From an uncultured Olleya sp. (GTDB taxonomy: Bacteria > Bacteroidota > Bacteroidia > Flavobacteriales > Flavobacteriaceae): a DNA stretch of 64,000 nucleotides. Each line of letters begins with the position of its first letter. The first letter of the stretch is position 1. The position numbers and the translations under genes were made by a program. The stretch is taken from positions 124,001 through 188,000 of the forward strand of contig CANNFD010000007.1 of NCBI GenBank assembly GCA_947503885.1, read 5' to 3'. Below the pieces are notes generated by a model. The model saw only the letters and a program-made list of their open reading frames with translations, was not told the DNA's origin and did no database searches. Below are positions 17,416 to 27,676 of this stretch, piece after piece.

Positions 17416-19557
17416 ATGAAAAGTAGTGCTTTGTATACTCACCTTAAAAAACCCTTGGTTGCAGGTTTAATTACTTTTGCTATACTATTTTTTGTTTCAC
17501 AATACACTACATATCAGCGATATATAATTATAAAAAACGAACAAAAAAAAGAGTTGAATAGTAAGGTAGATTTAATTAAAACTAAATTACAAGCTTTAGT
17601 AATGTATAGTTACTCGGCAACAAAAACCCTTAGTTATATTGTTGAGAGAAACGGAATACCAGATGACTTTGAAAACATAGCAATAGAGCTGTTAGATAGA
17701 TATAAGTATTTTGACGTAGTAGAGTTGGTTGATGCTAATGGAGTTATTACGCACGTTTACCCATTAGATGATAATAATGTAATTGGTTTTAATATTTTAA
17801 CAGCTCAGGAGGCAAGTAGTGGTGCATTAGCAACTATTAAAAGAAAAGATTTTTTTATTGCTGGACCAGTTAATCTAAAACAAGGAGGTGTTGGTATTGT
17901 AAGTAGGGTGCCAATATTTAAAGATAATGAGTTTTCAGGTTTCTCAGCAGTTGTAACAAAACTCTCAACTTTTTTTAATGATCAAAACATAAGCACTTCT
18001 TCAAACAATAAGTTTATATATCAACTGTCAAGGGTAAACTCAGAAACTGGAGAAGAAGCATTCTTTTTAGATACAGATATGACAGACTATAAAGATTATG
18101 CTGTACCTATCGAATTGACTTATGGAGAATGGAGGCTTTATGTTGTACCAACAAAAACTATATATGCACCAGTAGTATGGTTTGCATTACTAGGTATCTT
18201 TGTTTCGCTATTAGGTAGTTGGTCTATTTGGTACTTTTTTGGACAATCAAAACGCTACAACAAACTAATAAAATCTAAGCTTAATGAACAAGAACAGCAA
18301 TTAAATTCTGTTTATGAAACAACAAAGCAACAAATAGAAATTAGTGAATCAAATTTAAATAAAGCACAACAGATTGCTAAAATTGGAAGTTGGGAACTTG
18401 ATATTAAAACACAAAAAATAACTTGGTCTAATCAAATTTATAAGATATTTAAAAAAGACCCTAAAAAATTTAAAGTCAGTATAGCATCTTGCTTAGAAGC
18501 TGTCTACCCAGATCATAGAGATATGGTTGCTAAAACTTATGCAGACTCCGTTAAAAATCATGAACCTTATAGTTTAATATACCGAGTTAATACTGATAAT
18601 GATGAAGTAATATTTGTTAAAGAACAATGTGAAACTATATATGACAAAAACAACACTCCCATAAAATCAATTGGAATAGTACAAGATATTACAGAAAGTG
18701 TAAATAAAGAAAAGCAACTATTAGTATATAAAAATGACCTAGAGACTCTTGTCGAGCAAAGAACCAAAGAGTTAAACGATAGTAAGACAGCACTATTAAA
18801 TCTTTTAGAGGATTTAAACCTTCAATCTGAAGAATTAGAAAAAGAAAAACAGAAAGCACAATCTGCAGATTTAATGAAATCTGCCTTTTTAGCCACTATG
18901 TCACACGAGTTGCGTACACCAATGAACTCTATAATAGGTTTTTCCGGAATTTTATTAAAAGAACTAGCAGGCCCACTAAACGACGAGCAAAAAAAGCAAA
19001 TCGGAATGGTAAAAAGTAGTGGCGAGCATCTATTAGGTTTAATTAATGATGTTTTAGATATTTCTAAAATAGAAGCAGGAAAATTGGAAGTATCCTATCA
19101 TCCATTTGACTACCTGTTATGCTTGGAAAAATCAATAGACTTCTTGTTACCTCAAGCATCAAAAAAGGGACTTACAATAAGTTCAGAAATTTCAAACATG
19201 GAAATCACTTTAGTTAGTGACGAAAGAAGAGTAGAACAAGTGCTTTTAAATTTGCTTTCTAACGCTATTAAGTTTTCAGATAAAGGAGAAATAAAAGTTA
19301 AAGTCCATCTTGAAAATGACACTATAATTACTCAAGTAATAGATCAAGGAATAGGTATAAGTAAAGAAGATATTTCAAAATTATTTGTACCTTTTACACA
19401 GATAAAAGTTGGTATTAATAGACCTCATGAAGGTACAGGATTGGGATTAGCAATTAGTAATAGTATAATCCAGAAATTAGGAGGGACTATAATTGTAGAT
19501 AGTCAGGTAGGCTCAGGTAGTAATTTTACATTTAAGCTACCAATAAATAATTCTTAA
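17416..19557 (+). CDS. Membrane sensor histidine kinase (CHASE-like, PAS, HK)
   Basis: 713 residues. One helix near 15-33 and a second near 252-274 flank an extracytoplasmic CHASE-type sensor domain. A PAS domain (about 315-430) and a coiled coil lead to the phosphoacceptor motif FLATMSHELRTPMNSIIGFS (His near 496), then the ATPase with N-box LLNLLSNAIKFSD, DQGIGI and GTGLGLAI. There is no receiver domain of its own; the receiver proteins encoded next (19632 and 20018) are the likely partners. It lies in one operon with the preceding sensor. Confidence 0.92.
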   Translation: MKSSALYTHLKKPLVAGLITFAILFFVSQYTTYQRYIIIKNEQKKELNSKVDLIKTKLQALVMYSYSATKTLSYIVERNGIPDDFENIAIELLDRYKYFDVVELVDANGVITHVYPLDDNNVIGFNILTAQEASSGALATIKRKDFFIAGPVNLKQGGVGIVSRVPIFKDNEFSGFSAVVTKLSTFFNDQNISTSSNNKFIYQLSRVNSETGEEAFFLDTDMTDYKDYAVPIELTYGEWRLYVVPTKTIYAPVVWFALLGIFVSLLGSWSIWYFFGQSKRYNKLIKSKLNEQEQQLNSVYETTKQQIEISESNLNKAQQIAKIGSWELDIKTQKITWSNQIYKIFKKDPKKFKVSIASCLEAVYPDHRDMVAKTYADSVKNHEPYSLIYRVNTDNDEVIFVKEQCETIYDKNNTPIKSIGIVQDITESVNKEKQLLVYKNDLETLVEQRTKELNDSKTALLNLLEDLNLQSEELEKEKQKAQSADLMKSAFLATMSHELRTPMNSIIGFSGILLKELAGPLNDEQKKQIGMVKSSGEHLLGLINDVLDISKIEAGKLEVSYHPFDYLLCLEKSIDFLLPQASKKGLTISSEISNMEITLVSDERRVEQVLLNLLSNAIKFSDKGEIKVKVHLENDTIITQVIDQGIGISKEDISKLFVPFTQIKVGINRPHEGTGLGLAISNSIIQKLGGTIIVDSQVGSGSNFTFKLPINNS

Positions 19558-19631
19558 ATAAAATAAAGAGCTAGATGTTAAATAAAATCAATATTTTTAA
19601 GTCATAACTAACCAAACTACTTTTAAATAAT

Positions 19632-20012
19632 ATGAAGCCAACTGTTTTGATTATTGAGGATAATGAAAAAAACATGTATATGTTGGCGTATTTACTTGAA
19701 AAAAGCAATTATAAAGTGCATAAAACCTATAACGGTTTAGACGGGCTAAATTTTGCGCACAAACACCATCCACAAATTATTTTGTTGGATATACAGCTGC
19801 CCGATATGGATGGTCATGAAATTTGTGTTAAATTAAGACATAATGGTTTGCCCAAAAGCACTACAATTATTGCTGTCACATCCTATGCAATGGGCGGTGA
19901 TAAGGAAAAAGCAATGGAAGCAGGTGCAGATGGATATATAGAAAAACCTATAAATCCTGATACTTTTGTTTATCAAATGGAAAGTATACATGGTGCAAAA
20001 CAACAAAATTAA
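19632..20012 (+). CDS. Single-domain response regulator (DivK/CheY-like)
   Basis: 126 residues that are only a receiver domain: acidic pocket IIEDNEKN, phosphoacceptor Asp in ILLDIQLPDMDG (about 53), Thr/Ser in AVTSYAMGGD and Lys in YIEKPINPD. ILLDIQLPDMDGHE and AVTSYAMGGDKEKAMEAG are typical of DivK-type regulators. It has no output domain, so it probably passes phosphate on or acts by protein contact. It sits 74 bases after the kinase and 5 bases before the giant regulator. Confidence 0.92.
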   Translation: MKPTVLIIEDNEKNMYMLAYLLEKSNYKVHKTYNGLDGLNFAHKHHPQIILLDIQLPDMDGHEICVKLRHNGLPKSTTIIAVTSYAMGGDKEKAMEAGADGYIEKPINPDTFVYQMESIHGAKQQN

Positions 20013-20017
20013 TTAGC

Positions 20018-23000
20018 ATGAAAACCATATTAATTGTTGATGACTTGATTGAAAACCTTTACTTGTTAAGGGTGATTTTAGAGCAGGCTAATTACCAAGT
20101 TATAGAAGCAAAAGAGGGTAAAGAAGCTTTAGAGAAATTACGCAAAAACAAAGTAGATTTAATTATTTCGGATATATTAATGCCAGTAATGGATGGGTAT
20201 ATGCTTTGCCAAGAGTGTAAAAATGATGCAGCTCTTAAAAATATCCCCTTTGTATTTTATACATCTACTTATACGCAAAAACAAGACGAAGAGTTTGCAA
20301 TTAAACTAGGTGCAGCTCATTTTTTAAGAAAACCAACAGACTCTGACAAAGTCTTAGAGCTAACACAAAAAATATTTTCAGAAAAAAACCCAAAAAAATT
20401 TTCAAAATCAGACCTACTTTATAATGACAAAGAAGTATTAAAGCTTTACAGCAAGCGTCTAATAAGTAAATTAGAACAAAAAAAATTAGATTTAGAAAAG
20501 GAAATATTAGAACGTGAGAAAATTGAATCTAGGCTAGTTAAGGAAAACGAAATTTTAGAATTAATAGCTAATAATACACCTATTAAAGAGGTGTTTGACC
20601 ATATTATTTTAAATTATCAAATGCTTCAGCCTGAGTTTTACGGGTCCATAAGTTTAATGCACAATGATGGTGTGCATTTAGATTTAATTTCTGCACCAAA
20701 ATTACCAAGTCAATATAACTCAGCTATTCAACGTATAAAAATTGGAGAAAAAATAGGGTCTTGTGGTACTGCAGCATTCACTAAAAAGCCTGTAATTGTT
20801 TCAGACATAAGTACAGATCCTTTATGGAAAGATTATAAAGACATAGCGCTAAGTAACAATTTAAAGTCTTGTTGGTCAATTCCAATACTTTCTAATAAAA
20901 AGAAAGTCTTAGGGACATTTGCAATTTATAGCAATACTATTAAAACACCTTCTTTAAACAGTATAAAAGAGTTAAACTCTGCTGTAAGCTTAGCAAAAAT
21001 AGCTATTATTAAATCTAATATAACTGAAGAGTTTAATAGAAGAGACGAGTCTTATAGATCATTAATTAATCAAGCTAGTGATGCTATTATCACTTATACG
21101 TTTGATGGGTCAATATACGATTTTAATGATGCTACAAGCGCAATTTTGGGTTACACCAAAAAAGAATTCTCAAAATTAAAACTTCAAGATATTACAAAAG
21201 GTAAAGTAATAATTAACAATAACAGATATAAAACAATACTTTCTGGGGAAGCAGTAACTTTTGAAAGAGAGTTAATACACAAGGATAAGAGTATAGTAGA
21301 AGTAGAAATTTCTGCAAAAATACAAAACGACGGTAGGATACTAGCTATTGTGCGTGATGTTACAACGCGTAAAAAAAACGAACAAAAACTATTAGAAAGT
21401 CAGTATAATTTAAGACAATCACAAATTGTTGCTAACATAGGGTCGTATACTGTAAATCTTGACACAATGACCTGGGAAAGCTCATTAGTATTAGACAAAA
21501 TATTTGATATTGATAATACTTTTGAAAAAAATATAGAAAATTGGTCAAGCCTTATACACCCACAAGATAAAGAAGAGATATTAAGTTATTTTGAGAGCTG
21601 TATTGTAAATAATAAAAAATTTAATAAAGAATACCGTATAATAAAACATAAAAGTAAAAGGGTAATTTGGGTACATGGTATAGGAGAATTGCTTTTTGAT
21701 AGCGAGGCTAACCCTTTTAAAATGATTGGAACGATTCAAGATATTACCAATCGTAAAAAAGCAGAATTAAAACTAATTGCAAGTGAGTATAACCTAAGAG
21801 AGTCTCAAAAAGTTGCAAATATAGGTTCCTACTCCATAGATATAAAAACAATGACTTGGCAATGCTCTGCCATAATGAACAAGATTTTTGGTCTTACAAA
21901 ATCATTTGAAAAGACCGTCGAAAATTGGAACGGTCTAGTTCATCCTGATGAAAGAGAAGAATTGCAAAGCTATTTTGAAACTAATATCTTGACTAATCAT
22001 GAAAAATTTAATAAGCAATATCGGGTTTTTAGAGAAGATGATAATCAAGAAATTTGGGTACAAGGCTATGGAGAGCTAGTCTTTGATAATGAAGGTAACC
22101 CTTTAAAAATGATAGAGACTACCCAGGATATAACCAAGCGGAAAAAAGCAGAATTAAAACTTATTGAAAGTGAATATAATTTAAGGCAATCACAAATTGT
22201 TGGTAATATTGGTTCGTACTCTTTAGATATAAAGAATATGACGTGGGAAGCTTCAGAAATTTTGCATAATATTTTTGGTATAAAAAAATCATCAGATAGT
22301 AGTATTTCCAGATGGGAAAGTTTTGTGCATCCTGAAGACAGGGAAGAAATATCATTGTATTTAAAAAACAATGTAATAAAAAATAAAGAAAAATTTAATA
22401 AAGAATATAGAGTTGTAAAACAGGACACCAAAGAAGTAATTTGGGTTTTAGGCGTTGGAGAATTAGTATTAGACAGTAAGGGTAATCCAATAAAAATGAT
22501 TGGTACTATACTAGATATTACTAAAAGAAAACAAGATGAAATTGCATTAAAAGCAGCAAAAGAGTTTACGGACAAACTTATTATGTCAATGCAAGAAGGT
22601 CTGTTAATCGTTAATCTTGAAGGAGAAATCATTATGGTTAACGATTCGTTTTGTCAATTACTTGGTTATTCAAAAGATGAGCTTATAGGATTAAATCTTC
22701 CATATCCATTTGCAAAAAAGGAGGATTTAGAATTAATGTTACAAACAAAAGCTAAAGTTGCAAGTGGCCAAACAAAAGCTTTTCAACTTGAGTTTATTAA
22801 AAAAAAGGGACAAAAATTTTTAGCATCGTTTTTATCCGGTAACATAAAAGATGATAAAGGAAAATCGATAGCACTTTTTGCTACTATCAAGGATGTTTCT
22901 GAAGAAATGAAGGTTAAAGAAGCCTTAAAGGAAGTTGCCCTAAAGTCCACGTTAAAAAAAGATGTTATTTTAGAATTAGCAAACCTTGTAGGTCAAGATT

Positions 23001-25429
23001 TTAATTTCGCATTAAATAAAATTACAACATTAGCAGCTAAAACGTTAAATGTTGATAGGGTAAGTATTTGGAGTTTTAATGAAAACAAAAAGGTTTTAAA
23101 TTGTCAAAAATTATATATATCAAAAAATAATAAACATCAAACTTGTCCTGCTTTATTATATGATTCTTGTCCAAATTATTTTAAAGCGTTAGAGAAAAAC
23201 CAGACTATAATTATTAAGGATACAGTAAATAATACTGCAACAAAACAGTTAGCTAAAAATTATTTAATACCAAACAATGTAACATCTTTAATGGATGTAT
23301 ATATTAATAGTGGTAGTGGTTACTATGGCGTGATTTGTTTTGAGCATTTAGGACTACCATTGAGAGATTGGACTCCAGAAGATCAAGAATTTGCAACATC
23401 TATTGCTAACATTGTTTCATTAATATTAGAAAGTACAGAGCGTAAACAAGCTGAACAAGAGCTAAAATCTGAAAAAGATTTTTCCGAAACCTTAATAACT
23501 TCACTGCATGATGGTTTATCTGTAGTGGATTTAAAAGGAAAACATATAAAAGTAAATACTGCGTTATGTGAAATGACTGGTTTTTCTGAAGACGAATTAG
23601 TTGGGATTAGTCCTCCATTTCCTTATTGGCCACCAGAAGAGTACGATAACATATATAAATCTTTTAATAACCCATTAGAGCACTTAGGTGTTGTTAAGCA
23701 CCTAACCTTTATGCGTAAAAACGGAGAGCGATTTCCTGTGGCATTGTCAGGCTCCTCAATTAAAGATAACGAAGGTAAAATAATAGCTTATTTTTCTACT
23801 ATTAACGACATTACGCTAAGGGTACAAGCAGAAAACACTTTAAAAGAAAACGTAATTAGATCTAATCAGAGAAAACAAATTATTGTTGAGCTTGCTAACC
23901 TTATTGGAGAAGATTTTGAATTATCTTTAAAAAAGATTGCCAATACAGCTGCAAATGCACTTAATGTAGAGATGGTTTCCATTTGGAAATATAATAGTAA
24001 AAAAACAGAATTAAATAACAAGCTGTCTTATAATAAAGAAAATAATAAATTTAAAACTGAAAACCTAACGATTACTAGAGATGAGTTTCCTGTTTACTTT
24101 AAAACGATTGAAGCAGAAAACAGTATAAATTTTGAAGGTGAAAATAATATACCAAAAATTAAACTGTTTAAAGAAAAGTACTTTACTCCAAAAAAAGTCT
24201 CTTCGCGTATAGATATTGTAATCTACGGAAGACAAAATAATTATGGTATTATCAGTTTTGAATCTACTGTGCCTAATCGTGTTTTTTCTAATGATGACGA
24301 AAGTTTTGCTACATCAATAGCAAGTATAGTATCGTTGATGGTTGAAAGTAAAGAACGAACTATAGCAGAAAACAAAATAACTTTAACAAACCAGCAGTTA
24401 GTAGAAGCAAATAAAGAGTTAAGTGAATTAAGAAACCAGTTAGAACAAGAAAATGTTTACTTAAGAAACGAGTTGGATTTAGTATTCAATTACGAAGAGA
24501 TGGTTTATGGAAGTGCTGAGTTTAGTAATGTTTTAAGTGAAGTAGAAAAAGTAGCACCAACTAATGCAACCGTACTATTATTAGGAGAGTCTGGGACAGG
24601 AAAAGAATTGTTAGCTAGAGCAATACATAACACAGGATCAAGAAATAAAAAACCTTTAATTAAAGTTAATTGCTCAGCAATACCCAGAGAATTGATAGAA
24701 AGCGAGTTGTTTGGTCACAAAAAAGGATCGTTTACGGGCGCATTTAATGATAAAATTGGAAAGTTTGAATTGGCAGATGGAGGGACTTTGTTTTTAGACG
24801 AAATAGGAGAGTTACCTTTAGACATGCAACCTAAAATATTAAGGTTTTTACAAGAAGGAGAAATTGAGGTTGTAGGTGGGGCAGGATCTAAAAAATTAGA
24901 TGTTAGAGTAATCGCTGCAACCAACCGTAACCTTATTGAAGAAATTAAAAAGAAACAATTTAGAGAAGATTTATATTTTAGACTAAATGTATTTCCTATA
25001 AAAGTACCAGCATTAAGAGAGCGTAAAGATGACATCCCTTTATTGGTGGAGCATTTTGTAGATAAGTTTGGAAAAACTTATGAAAAACAAGTTAAATATA
25101 TTTCTGATGAAACCATGGTAAAACTAAAATCACACCATTGGCCGGGTAATATTAGAGAGCTTGAAAACTTAATAGAAAGAGCTTTAATACTTTCAAATAG
25201 TGATACTCTTGTAATCCCAGGCTTTGAAGCATCAGGTCAAGAATCTAAACAACTTATTAATGGTGTAGATTTATCTTTAAACGCTGTATTGCGTAATCAT
25301 ATACTCCAAGTACTGGAAGATTGTCAATGGAAGATAAGTGGTGCTAATAGCGCATCTGAAGCGCTAGACTTAAAACCTAGTACATTACGTGATAAAATGA
25401 ACAAATTAGGTATAGAAAAACCTAAATAA
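20018..25429 (+). CDS. 1803-aa REC-GAF-PAS(n)-sigma-54 activator
   Basis: Domains in order: receiver (1-120, Asp in LIISDILMPVMDG); coiled coil; GAF (about 185-325); a PAS domain; three near-identical tandem PAS repeats of 128-129 residues beginning near 460, 588 and 717 (each with NLR-SQ-V-NIGSY then a T-W motif); another PAS; GAF; PAS; GAF; a coiled coil; an AAA+ domain with Walker A GESGTGKE (about 1522) and GSFTGA (about 1569) in place of GAFTGA; and a Fis-type helix-turn-helix at the end. The PAS-GAF pair near 850-1145 is itself duplicated near 1155-1440. There is no kinase. It should activate sigma-54 promoters in response to phosphorylation and small ligands. Confidence 0.9.
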   Translation: MKTILIVDDLIENLYLLRVILEQANYQVIEAKEGKEALEKLRKNKVDLIISDILMPVMDGYMLCQECKNDAALKNIPFVFYTSTYTQKQDEEFAIKLGAAHFLRKPTDSDKVLELTQKIFSEKNPKKFSKSDLLYNDKEVLKLYSKRLISKLEQKKLDLEKEILEREKIESRLVKENEILELIANNTPIKEVFDHIILNYQMLQPEFYGSISLMHNDGVHLDLISAPKLPSQYNSAIQRIKIGEKIGSCGTAAFTKKPVIVSDISTDPLWKDYKDIALSNNLKSCWSIPILSNKKKVLGTFAIYSNTIKTPSLNSIKELNSAVSLAKIAIIKSNITEEFNRRDESYRSLINQASDAIITYTFDGSIYDFNDATSAILGYTKKEFSKLKLQDITKGKVIINNNRYKTILSGEAVTFERELIHKDKSIVEVEISAKIQNDGRILAIVRDVTTRKKNEQKLLESQYNLRQSQIVANIGSYTVNLDTMTWESSLVLDKIFDIDNTFEKNIENWSSLIHPQDKEEILSYFESCIVNNKKFNKEYRIIKHKSKRVIWVHGIGELLFDSEANPFKMIGTIQDITNRKKAELKLIASEYNLRESQKVANIGSYSIDIKTMTWQCSAIMNKIFGLTKSFEKTVENWNGLVHPDEREELQSYFETNILTNHEKFNKQYRVFREDDNQEIWVQGYGELVFDNEGNPLKMIETTQDITKRKKAELKLIESEYNLRQSQIVGNIGSYSLDIKNMTWEASEILHNIFGIKKSSDSSISRWESFVHPEDREEISLYLKNNVIKNKEKFNKEYRVVKQDTKEVIWVLGVGELVLDSKGNPIKMIGTILDITKRKQDEIALKAAKEFTDKLIMSMQEGLLIVNLEGEIIMVNDSFCQLLGYSKDELIGLNLPYPFAKKEDLELMLQTKAKVASGQTKAFQLEFIKKKGQKFLASFLSGNIKDDKGKSIALFATIKDVSEEMKVKEALKEVALKSTLKKDVILELANLVGQDFNFALNKITTLAAKTLNVDRVSIWSFNENKKVLNCQKLYISKNNKHQTCPALLYDSCPNYFKALEKNQTIIIKDTVNNTATKQLAKNYLIPNNVTSLMDVYINSGSGYYGVICFEHLGLPLRDWTPEDQEFATSIANIVSLILESTERKQAEQELKSEKDFSETLITSLHDGLSVVDLKGKHIKVNTALCEMTGFSEDELVGISPPFPYWPPEEYDNIYKSFNNPLEHLGVVKHLTFMRKNGERFPVALSGSSIKDNEGKIIAYFSTINDITLRVQAENTLKENVIRSNQRKQIIVELANLIGEDFELSLKKIANTAANALNVEMVSIWKYNSKKTELNNKLSYNKENNKFKTENLTITRDEFPVYFKTIEAENSINFEGENNIPKIKLFKEKYFTPKKVSSRIDIVIYGRQNNYGIISFESTVPNRVFSNDDESFATSIASIVSLMVESKERTIAENKITLTNQQLVEANKELSELRNQLEQENVYLRNELDLVFNYEEMVYGSAEFSNVLSEVEKVAPTNATVLLLGESGTGKELLARAIHNTGSRNKKPLIKVNCSAIPRELIESELFGHKKGSFTGAFNDKIGKFELADGGTLFLDEIGELPLDMQPKILRFLQEGEIEVVGGAGSKKLDVRVIAATNRNLIEEIKKKQFREDLYFRLNVFPIKVPALRERKDDIPLLVEHFVDKFGKTYEKQVKYISDETMVKLKSHHWPGNIRELENLIERALILSNSDTLVIPGFEASGQESKQLINGVDLSLNAVLRNHILQVLEDCQWKISGANSASEALDLKPSTLRDKMNKLGIEKPK

Positions 25430-25435
25430 AATAAG

Positions 25436-25484
25436 CGGTATTCCGTGACTTTGTTTTTTGAAGAATTACACTCACGGTATACCG
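25436..25484. promoter_or_regulatory. Inverted repeat, candidate upstream activator site
   Basis: CGGTATTCCGTGA (25436-25448) and TCACGGTATACCG (25472-25484) are inverted copies matching at 12 of 13 positions. The inner edge is 92 bases before the sigma-54-like promoter at 25576, where an enhancer-binding protein would bind. Confidence 0.5.
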
Positions 25485-25519
25485 TTGATTTGATAAATAA
25501 GTATAAAATTATATTTACT

Positions 25520-25559
25520 CCATAACCCTTTACTATTAAAGGGATTGTGGTTTTTTTTT
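25520..25559 (+). terminator. Rho-independent terminator after sigma-54 activator
   Basis: CCATAACCCTTT pairs with AAAGGGATTGTGG around a short ACTATT loop, followed by nine T residues. Confidence 0.85.
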
Positions 25560-25575
25560 GCTTCTTAATTGACTT

Positions 25576-25591
25576 TGGCACTTGTATTGGA
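25576..25591 (+). promoter_or_regulatory. Sigma-54-like promoter
   Basis: TGGCAC-N5-TTGGA has the -24 GG and correct 10-base spacing, but the -12 dinucleotide is GG instead of GC. It lies 25 bases before the first of two small genes and after the terminator of a sigma-54 activator gene. Confidence 0.5.
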
Positions 25592-25615
25592 TTGTTTTAA
25601 TCAAACATTAATAGC

Positions 25616-26029
25616 ATGGGAAGCAATAACATTACAGACAACTTTAAATTTTGGTCCGACCAAAATATTATTTACTGTAAAGTATATAATGATTTTACAG
25701 GTGCATATCATACAGACGAGTTAGAAAATGTTTTTTTAAACGAAATTTTCAAATTGTCAAAAGATGTCCACATGCCTATACTAATTAATTTAGAGGCGCT
25801 TAGCATTTCAAGCTCAATTAAAGTTTTTAGAATTTTATCTAAAAACGCATTAATCAAATCATTAGTGCTTTCTAAAACATTTTTGGTTAACTCTTATTTT
25901 TTAAAATCGCTATTAAATATTCAAAGTGTTATTTGTAACCCTGTAGTTCCGGATTCAATTTTTAAAGATCCTAATTCAGCAGTAAATTATTGTGTAAACG
26001 ATAACAAGACATATAATTCATTAAACTAA
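25616..26029 (+). CDS. Small cytosolic protein, STAS-like, paralogue 1
   Basis: 137 residues without signal or membrane helix. The pattern KFWSDQNIIYCKVYND-F then MPILINLEALSISSSIKVFRIL, alternating strands and helices, suggests a STAS/SpoIIAA-type fold; it may belong to DUF7793. The next gene encodes a paralogue of the same length and layout, so this is a local duplication. It follows a sigma-54-like promoter by 25 bases. Phosphorylation or ligand sensing, as in other STAS proteins, is conjecture. Conserved Ser residues (SISSS) stand where STAS proteins are phosphorylated. Confidence 0.7.
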   Translation: MGSNNITDNFKFWSDQNIIYCKVYNDFTGAYHTDELENVFLNEIFKLSKDVHMPILINLEALSISSSIKVFRILSKNALIKSLVLSKTFLVNSYFLKSLLNIQSVICNPVVPDSIFKDPNSAVNYCVNDNKTYNSLN

Positions 26030-26043
26030 AAAAAAATATTTTC

Positions 26044-26460
26044 ATGTGTAATATCATCTCTTTAGGACATGTTAAATTGTGGAAAGACACTAACGATATT
26101 GTTTTTTTTCAATTTAATAATGATGACTCTAATCAAGTTTTAGATCAAAAAACAGCAAAAAGAATTGTTAAAGTTATCTCTAAGCTATGCGATGGACAAC
26201 CTATGCCATTTGTTTTTGATCTTAGAGGTTTCCGTGGTACATTTTCTACAGAAGCAGCAAGTGTTATTTCTAAATCTAGGGTGTTATCCAAATTAAGAAT
26301 ATCAGAAACCTACATACTTAATTCAATAGGAGCAAAGTTGTTGATTGCATCTTATAAAAGAATTTACGATCCAGTTACACCTCATTTTGTGAGTAGTGAT
26401 TTAGAGTTAGCAGAAAAATTTTGCAAAGATTCTAAAAAGATGTTTTATTTAAACAACTAA
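26044..26460 (+). CDS. Small cytosolic protein, STAS-like, paralogue 2
   Basis: 138 residues, aligned end to end with the preceding gene's product: VKLWKDTNDIVFFQFNND against KFWSDQNIIYCKVYND, MPFVFDLRGFRGTFSTEAA against MPILINLEALSISSSIK, and SKLRISETYILNSIGAKLL against KSLVLSKTFLVNSYFLKSL. Spacing is 14 bases, so the two probably share a transcript. FVFDLRGFRG is close to the conserved strand of the SpoIIAA-like/DUF7793 group. Function unknown; regulation by sigma-54 is suggested by the upstream site. Confidence 0.7.
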   Translation: MCNIISLGHVKLWKDTNDIVFFQFNNDDSNQVLDQKTAKRIVKVISKLCDGQPMPFVFDLRGFRGTFSTEAASVISKSRVLSKLRISETYILNSIGAKLLIASYKRIYDPVTPHFVSSDLELAEKFCKDSKKMFYLNN

Positions 26461-26668
26461 GTCTTAAACTGTACCACTTAATTATTATCAATTTTACTTC
26501 TAGTTATTAAACATAAAATACACTGTATTTGTTAATAGCTTATTTATTTTTATTATAATCATTTATTATAATCAATTAAACGTGCAGTATAATTATTTCA
26601 AAAAAATATTAACTTATCTTGCAGCGTTTTAGTTGTAGTTAATACAAGTAATATAAAAAGTTATAAAA

Positions 26669-27433
26669 ATGAGTAATAATAGTAAAAGCGAAGATAAAAT
26701 CGCTAAAATAAATAAAGTAGTAGATAATTACTTTAGTACAAATACAGATAAAGATTGGATACCAGCAAAAGACATAATGTCTGACTTAATTAAAGCAGGT
26801 GTTTTTGTAAAAGACCAAAAAAAAGGATTACCCCTTAGAAAAATATTAAGAGCTTTAGATAAAGAAGATAATTTAAAAGCCATCCCAACGGTACATCCAG
26901 AACGTGCAGAAACCGCAACTTATTGGTACTTTTTAAGAGAGGGTGCTAAGTTTCCGGAAAACGAAAACATAAGTGCTGTATCTAAAAAAGACCTAGCTAA
27001 AGCAAAAAGAGAAAGTACTGACGAGTTTTATATTTTAGATTTATGTGATGAAATTTTAAAAGAAAAAGCATCTCGTAAACACACTTTTCCTAGTTTGTTA
27101 GGTGATATGCATAAAAAAGGAAAAACAAGAACTAAACTACCTTTAGCTGCATACTATAAAGAGGCAAACTTAGTTATTGAGTTTTCTGAAAAACAAAATA
27201 AAACAGCCCAAGATCTAGAAAAACTTGAGGTTATGACTGTAAGTGGTATAACTAGAGCAGAGCAAATAGAAAAGTACAATAAAAGAAGAAAGGAGTTTTT
27301 GGAAAACAAAGACATCAATTTAATTACTATTGACTATGCTTTGTTTGATTGTGATAATAAAAAAAACTTAGTCAGAAACAAAACTGAAGATGTGGCACAC
27401 CTAAAAAACATACTTAAAAACTATATTAAATAA
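26669..27433 (+). CDS. Restriction-endonuclease-like hypothetical protein
   Basis: 254 residues, no signal peptide. The N-terminal half is Lys-rich with a possible winged helix ([16 protein letters not shown]). The C-terminal half reads [54 protein letters not shown], then [11 protein letters not shown]. This resembles nuclease folds of the PD-(D/E)XK or Vsr type, where D-YYPE-LVIEY-EKQH is usual, but the expected Asp (PLAAYY) is Ala here and the His after Q is Asn, so activity may be lost. A long spacer precedes it, with its own terminator after. Confidence 0.65.
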   Translation: MSNNSKSEDKIAKINKVVDNYFSTNTDKDWIPAKDIMSDLIKAGVFVKDQKKGLPLRKILRALDKEDNLKAIPTVHPERAETATYWYFLREGAKFPENENISAVSKKDLAKAKRESTDEFYILDLCDEILKEKASRKHTFPSLLGDMHKKGKTRTKLPLAAYYKEANLVIEFSEKQNKTAQDLEKLEVMTVSGITRAEQIEKYNKRRKEFLENKDINLITIDYALFDCDNKKNLVRNKTEDVAHLKNILKNYIK

Positions 27434-27485
27434 TAGATATTAAGACGTTATAAGGCAAATTTGTCACTACTTAAAATTATTATAA

Positions 27486-27528
27486 AAGGTCTATTTCTAA
27501 ATTAGTTAGAAATAGACCTTATTTTTTT
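27486..27528 (+). terminator. Rho-independent terminator
   Basis: AGGTCTATTTCTAA and TTAGAAATAGACCT form a perfect 14-base stem around ATTAG, followed by TATTTTTTT. Confidence 0.88.
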
Positions 27529-27676
27529 GTCTAGTTTCAAAATTTTAAATAATAATTTTGTTTAATTTTTATAAAAATTAGGAGTTACAATTAAATTAAT
27601 GCTCAATGTAAACGCTTTGTTATACTTTTATTAAGTATTATTAAATTGAAACTTTTTAGATTTAAACTAATTTTAA

